Shown here in pieces: positions 25,223-37,500 of a stretch of DNA of 64,000 nucleotides (positions are counted from its first letter, which is position 1; the number at the start of each line of letters is the position of its first letter). A program made the position numbers and the translations under genes. Source of the DNA: Carnegiea gigantea (Eukaryota > Streptophyta > Magnoliopsida > Caryophyllales > Cactaceae); NCBI GenBank assembly GCA_029747015.1, contig JAKOGI010000006.1, positions 1,284,001-1,348,000 of the forward strand, read 5' to 3'. The notes beneath the pieces were generated by a model. It did not search any database. It saw only the letters and a program-made list of their open reading frames with translations, and had not been told where the DNA came from.

Positions 25223-26503
25223 GGTCCTGTTCTTTTCATGGGTCAATTCTAAAATATCAATCTCAATCCACTTCAACCCACTTCAACATATTTTTACTAC
25301 TAAAAAATCTGTTTTCTCCGACGGAAAATGTCAACCGAAAAAGAGACCGTCGGATAGGCCAGCGGACATGACGACGGAAGGACGGAAAAAGCAGAAAGGG
25401 TAGACGGATTGTCTGACGATAAATATTCCGTCGGAAACTTCGACGGAATCTGACGGTTCCGTCGGACCTTTGGTCAAAGTTGACCAGTTTTCTGCAGAAA
25501 AGGGGAGGAAATTTTTCCAAAAAAAGATTCCTTGTCCGACGGAATATTCCGTCGGACCTCTCTGCTCGATGGAATATCCGTTGGACAAAGAATATTTAAG
25601 CCCCCAACCCGAGTTCGTCTTCATTTTGGATGGTGAAATAGAGAGAGAGGCAGCGCACGAGTTAGAGAGAGAGGGAGCGCTGTGGGTCGCCGTCGTGAAC
25701 TTGCCGCCAGCCGCCGCCCTAGCTCGCCGCCGCCGCCGCCGCCGCCGCCGCCCACTTTGTCGCCGGCAACCCAATTCCACCACCAAATTCCTCTTGTAAT
25801 TTTAAGTAAGTGGTTTATTTAGTTTGTAGTAAATTTTTCGATGAATTTGACAAATTTGAGATAGAATTTAACATTTATGTGATAATTTATGTTGGTTGTT
25901 GAAATTTTATTGAATTATTTGTAGATTTTGGGTTTTGAATTTGATTGTGTTGATGTGAATATGAAAGTTTACTATGTCAGTGTTGTTTGTTTAGTTTGTA
26001 GTAGATATTTTGATGAAATTGAGAAATTGGAGTTACAATTTAACAATTATATGATAATTTGTGTTGGTTATGGAAACTTTATTGAGTAATTGGTAGATTT
26101 TGGATTTCAAATGTGGTTTTGGGCTGGCTCCGGGTGCCCAAGTTTTTTAAAAAAAAAACTTTAAAATTCCGACGGATTGCCGACGGAACTTCGACGAATT
26201 CCGACGAAATGTTATATTCCGTCGGAACATGGTCCTGACCCGCTGTATTCCGACGACTTATTTCGGCCGGCAATTCCGTCGAAAAATCATTTTTCCGACA
26301 AAAAAAGTTACTTTTTCAGTCGGAATGTCCGTCAGAAAAATAAGATTTTTTAGTAGTCAACCCACTTTTACTATTTTAACTAAGTTCAATGTATCACATG
26401 AAAAAAATTCAACCCACTTCAACCCACCTCAACCTACTTCAACTTACCTTAACGTATTTCAGTCTTTTGCCCACCCCAATTTACCTACGAAAAGAACAGG
26501 CCC
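25223..26503. mobile_element. Tourist-like MITE split by a later insertion
   Basis: The outer ends are GGTCCTGTTCTTTTCATGGG (left) and ACGAAAAGAACAGGCCC (right), flanked by TAA on both sides (25220-25222 and 26504-26506). Removing the inner element (25296-26357) leaves about 219 bp of CAACCCACTTCAACCC-type sequence, similar in length and content to the copy at 13031-13217. Confidence 0.75.
25296..26357. mobile_element. Non-autonomous DNA transposon, CACTA-like, nested in the MITE
   Basis: A 1062-bp element with a perfect 14-bp terminal inverted repeat ACTACTAAAAAATC (25296-25309; its inverse at 26344-26357). Both subterminal regions carry many copies of CCGACGGAA and its inverse, including a perfect 24-nt palindrome at 25534-25557. 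The termini resemble CACTA-superfamily ends (CACTACTAAAA), but the first base is T, not C, and no clean 3-bp target duplication was found, so the superfamily is tentative. The interior has GAGAGA runs and a (GCC)n tract at 25700-25752. No transposase is encoded. Confidence 0.65.
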
Positions 26504-29036
26504 TAAGTGTATGGGTTTTTTGGGGGGGGGGGATTTTTTTTTTTTTTGTTTTTGGATCAACCATTGCTATTGGTTAACCATGGTAATCGGTTATTCGTTC
26601 ATATCACTACAGGTGAAGAGGAAAACTTTATCAAAGGTAAGTTTATTGTTTTAAAGTCTTAAGAATCTCCTTGCACTCCCTGAGATCCGATATAAAATTT
26701 CCCTCTTAGGTTAATAATTTAGATTTGTTGATGAATATTCTCAAATTTTTTACAAATTAAGTCAATACTTACATGTAAATTCAGTTGAATGTAGCCCCAA
26801 AATCACGAGTCCAAAATGCTCCCTTGATTTACTATTTTTTATTATAATTCATTAAAGAAAGACCGAGTTATCAGGGTATATAATCTAAATTAAATTCAAT
26901 TTGAGAAGCCCTTAAGTTTAGGTCCACGAAATTCGAGCAACATGTAATCGAAATTGGAACTTATTTAAGTTCGAGTGGATTTTCAGCCTTCCAGGTCCGA
27001 TGTGATACCATGCACATATGTATCTATTAACAACATGCAACGTCTGTCGTAAAATCTTTAATTAATTTCAATCTGATTAGATCTATTCAAACCTAATAAA
27101 ATGAGGCGTATTATTTTTACAAACACCAAAGAGGGTAAGCTAGTTAATGATTGCATTGTATCTACGCGATTGGTTTCTGTGTGTAGAAATAAATTGGATC
27201 ATGGCTACTAATGAGATCTAAAAATGCATCTTTTTTATCAAGTGTCTGTGGGGCCAATACCCAGTAAACGACCAATCAAGGGTATTATTCTGCCATATGG
27301 GCCCAAGGCGGGTCTTAATCTAATGGTGAGCCAATTTTATAGATCCTCGGTGGGGTCTGCTACTGTCACGTCAACCTTTTCTCTAATTTTGTTCTCACAA
27401 TCCTCACTCTATGCAATGGAAGGCTCACAATTTGCTTCAATAAATAAAATAATACACATAGACTCACTTCATAATATACAACTTTATTTTTTGAATCAAA
27501 AAAAAGAAAAACTAATAAAAAATATTTTAAAAAATAAAAAAATACTCATAAGTAGGCTCTTGGTACCTAGGCTCCCCGCAAATGACACGGCACGAGTAAG
27601 CCACTACACCAATTCTCTCACCTCTCCCCACTTCTCTCTCCTACGTTTACCCTCACGAGGCGCACGAGTAAGCCACTACACCAATTCTCTCACCTCTCCC
27701 CACTTCTCTCTCCTACGTTTACCCTCACGAGGCCACCGTTGGAGATGGTCTAAGACCAATTGAAGAAGAAAGCAGCTTGAGGCGCCCCACCAACCTGGTC
27801 ATTGCATGCTAATTTCAAGGTCTAATTCTCTCTCTCTCTCTCTGTGTGTGCTTGTGAGTCACAAGCAAATCGCTAGCGAAATTAAAGTAAAAATCCAACA
27901 ATTTTTTCAAAAAATTATTTGTTATAGCATTGGCTAACTAATGTTAGGATGACCCTATAATCACAACTCTCAAGTCCCCAAATATGCCTCATGTGATAAT
28001 TGGTGTTACTTTTATGGTGGCTAACATGAGCTATGTATGGAATGAAGACTCAAACTTTGCATTTATTTTGGTTTAAAACACTAATTATTACTTAATCTAA
28101 TCTCCCTTTATACCAAGTTCGGTTTTATTTCGTTGTCGATATTATTAGGCGGGCGGTAACAATCTCGAAATGAAAGTTGCTAGCTATTTAGCGACTACAT
28201 CATTGCTTTCCAAATGTGTATTCATTTCTCCTTCCCTTCCTCGACTCTTATCTCCCTCCCGTCTTCCCTTGTTCTCTCATCGATCTCCTATCCCTTTTCC
28301 ATCATAAGTCAACCTACACTAGAGCATTGTTGACTTTTTCGATTCTTCCTTCGGCCTTTTCAGTGACAAACCTATGGTCAAATGTGGATTTTTTTTTTTT
28401 TTGAAAAGGCATTGGAAGTGGAAAGAAATAGGAAAAAAACATTGTTATGAAGATTTTTTTTCATGATCAAAAAATTGTAGCAATGTTTTTATATAAAATG
28501 TTCAAGAAAAGAGTTTCAATAGCGAATTGAAGTATTTTATACAGTCGCTATAGAAGAGATCAATAAATGTGTATAACTTAATAATTTTCCATCCGACAAA
28601 TTTCCCAAAAAATTCACTTTAAATAGATCCAAGGCATGAGTTCATGAACCTTATACATAGCTCTTTGGAGACTCGCTTCCTCATACTTTGTTGCAGTCAT
28701 AACAACCCTTGAATTTCACATAATTTTTTTTTTTAAAAAAAATCTTTCTTCTATTCAAGCAACAAATAGCCGAAGGTTCTAGAATAATTTCTTCAACGAA
28801 GAGTCCAGCACTTTCCGATGGCGAAGAAGCGGCGAGTAAAATATTTACGTGTCAAATAACACTTTCAAAGATCACTTGCGAGAACGAGCGCCAAAGACTT
28901 ACTTCCGAACCTAAGCGTGGCGGCGGAGCCGACACAGTCCATAGAGATTGTTAAAAAAAAAAAAAAAAATCAAATGTACTCTACTTTACAGTCAGTTGCT
29001 CGCGTGAAATCTTTTATACTGCGCACATATGACATT
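26504..29036. other. Repeat-rich intergenic DNA
   Basis: No supportable gene. Besides the 72-bp duplication, GTTGGAGATGGTCTAAGAC at 27737-27755 resembles the terminus of a common plant MITE type (inverse GTCTTAGACCATCTCCAAC), but I could not find its partner end. A short CT microsatellite lies at about 27827-27843, and A/T homopolymer runs lie near 28390-28403 and 28725-28740. Confidence 0.5.
27591..27734. repeat. Recent perfect tandem duplication, 72-bp unit
   Basis: Two adjacent copies of a 72-bp unit (27591-27662 and 27663-27734) start CACGAGTAAGCCACTACACC. They are identical over the first 71 bases, so the event is recent. Because 72 is a multiple of three, an open frame through it shows a duplicated 24-residue block; that frame has no other sign of being a gene. 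Confidence 0.93.
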
Positions 29037-29464
29037 TAGGAGCGGGCAATAGGTTGGGCATCCATCGGATCAAGTAGGTTGGCCCATTTAAAGTCAATAA
29101 AGATTTGGATCAATAATAGATCAGGTCAGTAGTGGATTGGCAATTAACGCATATTAATGGATTGTGTCGGGTTGGCCCATCAACGACCCGTTCAATAACC
29201 CGCTATTTTTTCAACCTACTTGTCACAATACTTTACATGATACAAATAGTTAAGCTTGTTACCAATACTTTATACATAACAAGATTATTATATAAAGTTT
29301 TTCTGTTAAAATTTGTTCCATTTTAAAATAGGCTAAATCCATTTATTTACATAAGAAACCCAACATGACCTAAATTTTTAACAGACCAACCATGACCCGA
29401 TCGACCCACTTTGTAACCAGGCCAATTGTAACCCGGCCTAATCAAGATCCATCGTCACCCCTAG
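29037..29464. mobile_element. Low-complexity non-autonomous element 1 (hAT-like termini)
   Basis: The left end TAGGAGCGGGCAATAGG and the right end CGTCACCCCTA form an imperfect inverted pair of the TAGGGGTGGCAA type seen in many plant hAT-like non-autonomous elements. The interior is rich in GGGTTGGCCCA and AACCCGG words. No coding capacity and no clear target duplication. Confidence 0.45.
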
Positions 29465-29673
29465 ATTGTTGACATCTAATTTTTCTAATTTATGTAATAT
29501 TTTTTTAATTGATAAGTGCACCAACTCACTGGGCCCTATATGAAATATCACAACAGGCTGAAAGGCAAGAGCAATGCCAAAGCTCTAGCCCATCCAGCAA
29601 ACCCGCAATATTACTCAACAAGATGGCGAAATTGTGCTACCTCCAAGGTCGAACCTCAGAGCCAGAGGTAAGT

Positions 29674-30345
29674 AGGGGTGGCAATGAGGCGGGTTTAGCC
29701 GTACCTCACCCATACCCATTTTCAAAATTAATACCCATACTCATACCCATTAAATGTTATAAAATTATATCCATACCCATACTCATACTCACTGGGTATA
29801 GCGAGTGTGTGGGTTTTATTCGGGTGCATATAAACCAAAAAGAATTAAAACCCATTTTGTATTCGACATCAAATAGTCAACATGTCACATTAACACTAAA
29901 CTTCTAACAACATATCATATCACGTCAAATCAAAACAATCAGTTTCTAACAACATATCAAAAGATTGTCAATCAAAATAATAAATTAGCACTTGAAAATT
30001 ATAGTTTCTAACAAAATGTCTCACCGAAATCTTAAATACCATACAACTCAAAACAACTAGCAAAATATTTAAATACAAACGACAAATTAGAACTTTAAAC
30101 AAATAAATACAGGTTTTATATGAGATGGATATGGGGCAGGTACGGGGCGAGTATTGACAAAACGGGTATGGGGCAGGTATGGGGCGGGTAGAACCCATAC
30201 CCATAACCACACTCATACCCCTACCCATTTTAGCAATACCGCCCCATATCCTTTTTTTTTCATGTTCACCACCCATAACTACATCCATTGGGGCGCATTT
30301 TGCAGATTTCAGGCAAGTACAGGCTTTTTGCCAGCCCTAGATGTG
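29674..30345. mobile_element. Low-complexity non-autonomous element 2 (hAT-like termini)
   Basis: Starts TAGGGGTGGCAA and ends TTGCCAGCCCTA, a 12-bp terminal inverted repeat with one mismatch. Next to the ends are CCCATACCC arrays (29708-29800) and the mirrored GGGTATGGGGCAGG arrays (30128-30190), so the single strand could fold into a long imperfect hairpin. No 8-bp target duplication was found. Confidence 0.6.
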
Positions 30346-30682
30346 AGGTAGCAGCTCATGCCACACAGACCAACACATCTTCAACTCTACTTCATGAAAT
30401 GTCTTATGTTATCCACATGTTGCATTACAAATGTAATCCCTTGATTCAACCAGATTCTCAGTGACCTGTGCATCCGACTGGCTGGCTAGCAAAGCATGAT
30501 CTAGCACTACATTCCATAATAATATGAAATGAGATTCCGTATAGGGATCTTCTTTGTATTCACTAGGAAAATAATCTAAGAAAAACCCTTAAAAGAATGG
30601 CTACTTAAATTATATTCTTACATTTCTTACCAAACGAAAAAAATTATCAATGGACTAATAAAAAAACACATTCTCAGTATGG

Positions 30683-31265
30683 ATGATCAAAACCAGTTAA
30701 TGGGAAATTCAGTTAACCGAAAATCGATTATCGGAAAGTCAGTTCGCAAAAATTGAGAACCGAAAACTGAACCGAAATTTTCGGTTAACCGAACTTTTCG
30801 GTTCGGGAAAAATGTGAAAAATAACCGAACCGAAAAACTCGATTAACCGAATTTTCGCTTCTGTTAATCAAATTTTCATTTCAGTTACCGATTAACTGTT
30901 AATTTAAATTGTTAATTTTCAATTTTCACTCTTTTTTTAATTAATTTAACTATTTGAGACATTAAATATTAATTTATACATTATTGTATGTTTAATCTCA
31001 TCTTTGATAATTATAAAATCTATCATTAACCAATACAAAATTTAGTTTTTTTAAAAAAAGGTGTAAGCTTTAGTTTCGGTTAACCGTGCGGTTAATCGAA
31101 TCTCAAATAGCCGAACCAGAACCGGAACCAAAACCAAAACCACAAGATTTTTTCAATTCGGTTAACCAAACCGAATTTTTAAGAAAAATCAAACCAATTA
31201 ACCAACGTTTTGGTTCGATTTTTCAGTTCGGTTTTTCGATTTCCGTTTTTTTTCCTCACCCGTAA
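30683..31265. repeat. Inverted low-complexity repeat of AACCGAA/TTCGGTT units (element 3)
   Basis: Both halves are packed with AACCGAAA, GGTTCGG and TTCGGTTAACC words, dense at 30710-30860 and again at 31070-31240, around an AT-rich middle. The layout is like the two preceding elements, but the terminal repeats are weak (GGATGATCAAAA versus the inverse of TTTTCCTCACCC). Confidence 0.5.
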
Positions 31266-31783
31266 TTCTCAGGGGCCACTCTCCAGGACCTTCGGCTCTC
31301 AAAATGGCACTCCCAGCCTAACAGCATAAAGCACGACACGCAGGATCGTGGACACAACAGAATACCAAACTCAATATCCGATCAGAATGAAGATGCACGC
31401 TGCAAATGCTTCTGAAACAAGTCTGCACGAAAAATAGCCCAAAGATATTTCCCAGCAAGAGAATGAAGAGAAATTACAAATATCTAAAAGAAAAGACGTC
31501 CCTTGATCATCATCATACCCTGATTTCCGAGAAACCAAACCTTCCACCACCCCCAGCCCACCACCCAAAGAAAAGGAAAGAAAACAAAAAGAAAAACCCT
31601 AATTTGAGGATTTTGGATCCCCATAATTGAGAAGAAATATTACATCACCTAAACCGAATCAACAAACAAAAAACGTGCAATATCTTTCTGCTCTAGAACA
31701 CGGGTCTTCTGGTTCCATAAACAAAAAGAGAGGAGATTTCCAACCAAAGAACCAACCAGACACGCAGGAGGAGTTTCTCCAAA

Positions 31784-34550
31784 TTAAGCAGCACCCTCTG
31801 GGTTTTCAGTCTCCATTGGCTCTGGGTTGGATGCCTTGTTGCCCTCTTGCATCGGGTTGGCATTGCTAGCACTGGCTGGGGACTGTGCTGGACTACCTTG
31901 AGGCTGTTGAGGCTGTGGCTCAGGAGTTGCTGGCTTAGGTGGGGCAGGCTTAGGTTTCATCATTATCGGTCTACATAACCTGTTACATTATGGATCCAAT
32001 TGTAAGTCTCATAACAAGAAATGCAGAAAATACTGATGTGGACGGTGCAATAAACAAGTGATAACAGATGGTCAGAACCAAATAATGAGCAAGAAACAAC
32101 CTCCCGACCTGTCAACCTCCTCAGCCTTCTTTCTAACATCAGCTGATCTCAAAACAGGAGTTGCATGTTTGGGAAGTGCATCCTGTTGTTGCTTTTTATC
32201 TCTAAGCCATGCTTCTGCTTCCACACAAGTATTCAAGACCTAAAATAGTTTCAAGTACAGAACACTCAGATTAGGCGGCAAACTATGGAATCGAGGAAAA
32301 ACAAAATTCAGTAAAAAGACACCCAAGCAAATATTTACCTTCTCCTTCTCTGAAATGTCAATATGGTCAAATTTGGGATCTTTTGACATTGCTGCATCTC
32401 TATAACTATTGACGCAGTAGCTAAGTTGGTCAATAGTAGGCCCCCGCTCCACGTGCTCTTTGTGCCGTTCCTCAATTGGATCACCTAGCTGCAATTCAGT
32501 TTATAAGCATGAGAAACAAGAAGATACCACCACTTCCCTCAACAGTCAAAGACGAAATTCAGAACTGATCATCGAAATTTTCAAGCTCTAACCATTTTGA
32601 GCTCCTGAAGCTTCGCCACATACACACTTTTGGTTTCATCTTCCCCATCTTCATACAACCAGTCCTCCACCTGCTGAAGTATAGTAATGAACTCGTCCTT
32701 CTCCGTAGGAGTAACAAAGTCGCAATATTTGTCATTAAGCTGGATAAGAAGAGAAGCAGGGGACAATACATATTAGAGATGCATAGAGGATTCAACAAAA
32801 TGTGACCCCATTATACATAGACGCAACAAAATGAACCATCGACAATCAAAAGAGAAAGCCACATGCCTTGTTCCTCATGTCATACACATAAGCTTCCACA
32901 GCATTTTTCCGATCTTTTGTTTCTTCCATGACACGGTCTTGCAATGCCATTTCAAATTCCTTCTCAACCGCTTTTTGAACATCAACTTGTGACAACGCCC
33001 CATAAACCACCTCCAAGACATTCACATCTGTTTTCTTAACCTTCTTCTTGGGAGCATCAGCCTGTGCAAGTTAATTTAGCATGAGAACTTCTATAGCCAA
33101 TGCCAGAACAGGGATAGCATGTAGTTAGCCAATAAGAAAAGATGTAATAGACTTTAACCATCAACCAATAGTACAAGTGACACATCAACAATACAGCATG
33201 ATATAAATCCAACAGCAAAATAAAACATTCACGTTCCACACAAACTTGACCTCCACTACGAACCAACAAACAGGCAATCACATCCATATATCAAAAGACA
33301 CTTTGCAGAACAATACAAAGCCAGTTTTATCTAGCAAAATCGGACACTTGGGATTCCTGGGTGGCTGAAATTGGATCAACAAAGCCAGGAAACTTCATTT
33401 CTACTACACACTCGAACATTTCTGCACCAGCTACTGTTGCAGGATCTTTAGAATAGATTCAGGAACTCAAGGACATGGATTGAAGGTGAATCTAGACACA
33501 ATAACCCCACATCTAAAGTAACAGTTGAGGCACACTCAAAGACCATACTAAGCCAATGGAGAACTTCCGTGAGCTGATGCTACATAGAAAAAATCTAAAA
33601 TCTTCAAAAATCTACATTGGTACTAGACAAGGGACAGGTTGAATAGATCCTTAAAAAAACATTAACAGATTCATTACAAAGCCCGCCTCTAGGCACAGTG
33701 AAGAGAGAGACGAGGACCCTAGTTCCTTAGAGGAGGTGAGACAAGACGAGCTCGTAATGTAGGCTGAGGTGTACACCTAGTATCATGGGGCCATTACTCT
33801 CTCCCCAACAGGTGGTCTGATGGGGTGTGCAACGTCACTGCTTATAAACCTAGGACTCCTCACATCACTTATCCGATGTGGGATTCTTATTCATAACATT
33901 CTCTACAACCTAACCCTATGACGCCCTCATCACAGAGGGGGCCCTGCCTACTCCATTCCGTCGGAGCGCTTGGCAAGACATCAGAGTCGGGTTTGGGTCT
34001 GAGTTGGCACTAATACCACTTGTCATGAAGCCATTAGGCCTATTACTCTCCCCAAAAGGCCAGTCTAATGGGGTGTGCAGCGTCGCCGCTTATAAGTCCA
34101 AAACTCTCTCATTACTTATCCGATGTGGGATTCTTATCCGTGACACTAGGGTCATGAATCAAGTCTACACTAGACGCACCTCACTCGAGGCGAAGGCGCT
34201 GCACTTTTTGCACCTCACAACCGTTCGTGGATAGGAGAAGAAAATTTATCAAATTATCCATCAAAATGTCAGATGTACCCAGATTAGAACTTACCCAAGT
34301 TGTGACTCGTGACTGTTGAATTTGAATAAAAGGCCTCCGTGAATTGCCGTGGATTTGATCGAATTAAGCTTTAATTTGCAAACCCTAATTCACAAACCCT
34401 AGATCTGGAAATTAGAATGGTGATAGATTGAGTTGGATAACTTAGGCGTTAAGAGGTTTAGGACTTTTACTCACCAGGGAAGGGGGCGACTTAGCAGGAG
34501 TTGTCCAGTCGCCGGAAAGCAGTTGTCGACACCAAAATCCAAGTTCTGAC

Positions 34551-34586
<36 letters not shown>

Positions 34587-37500
34587 CTTTTGGTTGCACT
34601 CTATGTTTCTTCAATTCAATTTTGTGTCACTCTCCCTCGATTCCCTTCTTTCTTCTCCATCTAGGTTTCAAGGTGGTCTTCTTTTCCACCAACTGCTGGT
34701 GAGACTGATTTAGCGTTTAGGGTTAGTTTTCTTTTAAAATTGTACTTTTGAAGGGGAGGGCATGATAAGAAGTAAGAAGGAAACTATGCCTGGGCAATAC
34801 TAAAGTTTATTACATAAATGTAATAATACAAAAGGGAAAGCAGTGCGGATTTTGGGTTAAAAACTTTCTATTATGGGAGGTTTGTGCTTATAACACAGTT
34901 CGCCGCGAAGTCCACACCGGCACTCCAGGACCCTTTGCAGCTCGGTGCGCCTCACACGTCTTTTAAATTAGGACAGATTCAACACTCAACCTGCTGGAAC
35001 AGTTTATTATACTAGCTGAGATTCCCCCCACCCCCCACCCCCAAAAAAAAATCCTACGGCCTGATTATGCTGCAAATAAAACCTGTTATCAACAGAGGAC
35101 AGGAAAAAAGAGAATAATCGTTCACTGACAATTTACCTTAGCATCAGTGTCCATTTGCACAGGTTTTTCAGCAGCATCAGCTGCAACATTCTCCCCTGAT
35201 TCAGGCACACCATTTTCCGTACCCGTGGTATCTTGCATTTTCACGTCACTTTCAGCAGGCGTAGGTTCATTTGGAGCATCATCAGTCTCCGTCTTATTAC
35301 TCTCCTTAGAAGCTTCTTTCACCACGGGAACTTCAACTTCTTCCTCTTCTAACAGCTGAAATGGACAGCGAGAGAACATCATAAGCCAACTCTGTGTAAG
35401 AAACGAATCTCACAAATCAAAAACAGATGACTAATTGACTTACAGCGGCTGAATCAATAAACACAATCCCATGCAGATTCAACCGCACCTTAATCTTAAG
35501 CTTAGCACGATCACCTTTTGCTGATTGGAGAGGGCCAATCTGTGCATAAAACGGAATCATGCCAGTAAGTAACGAGACAACTCAGACAAGGAAAAATTGA
35601 GATACAGAATGTTCAAAACATTTAACTTTTTATTTTGAAGGGGGGGTTTTAGAATAGTAATATATTATTTTTTTGATAAGCAAAACTTGTGATTATATTT
35701 TTCACAGAAAAGAAAAAGTAAACCATAAAAAAAATACCCACTAGTAACTTCAGTTAGCATCTCACAATAGTTCACAATAGACACAATGCAGACACAACCA
35801 CAGAGGCACAACTAACCGTGTTCGTGCTGATTTTGGGTGGGGTCTGCAGATCACTGACATCAGCATACTGCAAATCAACAGTCAATGTGCCCGATCGAAG
35901 GATAGTTACAGCTTTTAAACAGGGTATCGGACTCCCTCTTGGAACCACTACAGTGCTTTGATGACCCTCTGCGGCTCCATTTTCACCTTCAGGAGTATGA
36001 CCTTTCCAAGACATAGAGATTGCAAATGGGAAGCTCTCATTAACCTGCCAAGACAATAATACCAATGGTGTCATAACTCTACCATTTAACAATAGATTTA
36101 GAGGTAATTGGACTATTTCTTGGGGCTCTTTTCCAAGCCAATGCCACCACCCAACCTGGATGTCACCTCAGCAGGACCTCTAGGGAGATCCACACATTGG
36201 AAGAGCCTTACAAAGAGGCCCTTTCTCACAAACCCACAATCAACACAAACCAAAAAAAAAAAAAAATCATTTCTTTAACAGGTTAAAACTTTTGTAAGAA
36301 AAAATATCATGGGAGAATGGAAGGTGCTTTTCTAGGCAAAAATTTAAAAAAGAAAAAAGGACGTCAATCCCCAATGTTGTTGAAGACAAGCAATGAATCA
36401 AATGCCTATGATAAGGAAGCATCCGTTCTCTCTCATATCTTATGGATAATGATTAAGTCCTCTATTTACACCTCACTATAAGATCTACCCAGCCAAAGTG
36501 CAAAACAAAAACCCATTTTCTTGAGCATAAAAGTTTTAACAGAAAAAAATTTAGTGATTACTGATGAATATTGACAATATAGGGGGGTTAAAGGAGGAAA
36601 CAGTGCAAGTGGTGGTGTTTGAAGCTCTAATGTCTCCCTTGAGAGGAGATTGCGCAACACTAGATCCAAGTGGTTTCCTCAACTGAAAATGCAACCTATA
36701 CTGGACTGTACTTATAAGCTACAATGCCTAGAACAAAATCAATGTCAACTTTACAGCACTTGGACTTGAAACAAAAGACAGAAGCAAAAGTGGCCAATGC
36801 TTGCCAGAAACAGAATTATAAGAAATTTAATACCACAAGAAGCTCCTCAACGTAACAGCTGATGAACATGTCATAAACAGATTAATATAAATAAAGGAAG
36901 CAAGTTACTTGCCTGAAACTCTTTAACTTTGAATGTGGGGCTAAGAATTGCACACTGAAGAGCACACCCCTTGGCCACACACTCACTAGCATTCATTGTG
37001 CGTCGAGGCTCCTTCCCAAAGAATTCAGTCAAAATCTTTAAGACCGCGGGAACCCTAGAAGCTGAGCCAACAAGCTCAACAGCATGAATGTTCTCCACGG
37101 CTAGACCCGCTTCTGCAAGAGCCTTCTCCAACGGCTTCTTCACTCTCTCCAGAATAGGGATGCTAAGTTGCTCAAATTCTTCCCTCTTGATGAATCCCCT
37201 GACATCTTTCTCATCCATCAGGCACTCAATGTTCAATGGTGCCTCTGGATTCGCACTCAGAACCTTTTTCAATTTCTCACAAGCAGCTCTGAGCCTCAGG
37301 CAAGCCCTTGCATTCTGGAAGACATCAATCTTGTACTCCTCCTTGAACTTAGCAGCAAAGTGCTGGAAAAGGGCCTCATCGAAGTCACGCCCACCCAAAT
37401 TTCGGTCAAATGCATGAGCTAAAATTTTCAGCTGAGCTTTTTTGAATGCAGCTACACACACCTGCATACTTGCGTGCCCAATGTCTACGAAAGCAACGTT

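Noticed and set aside
25331..25799. Open frames on both strands with Arg-rich or Pro/Ala-rich runs
   Set aside because: They come from the (GCC)n and GA repeats inside the non-autonomous transposon. No domain, start context or splice structure supports a gene.
27224..27763. 179-residue open frame containing a duplicated block
   Set aside because: The frame survives only because the 72-bp tandem unit is a multiple of three. No family match and no intron or promoter signals.
30128..30260. Short repeated units resembling a CRISPR array
   Set aside because: These are the degenerate CCCATACCC/GGGTATGGG low-complexity arrays of a plant transposable element, without regular spacers.
36871..36912. 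HSP70 exon 1 reading through its donor into the intron
   Set aside because: The frame stays open for a few codons past 36913, but the conserved VNESFPF segment follows in phase only if the GC donor is used.
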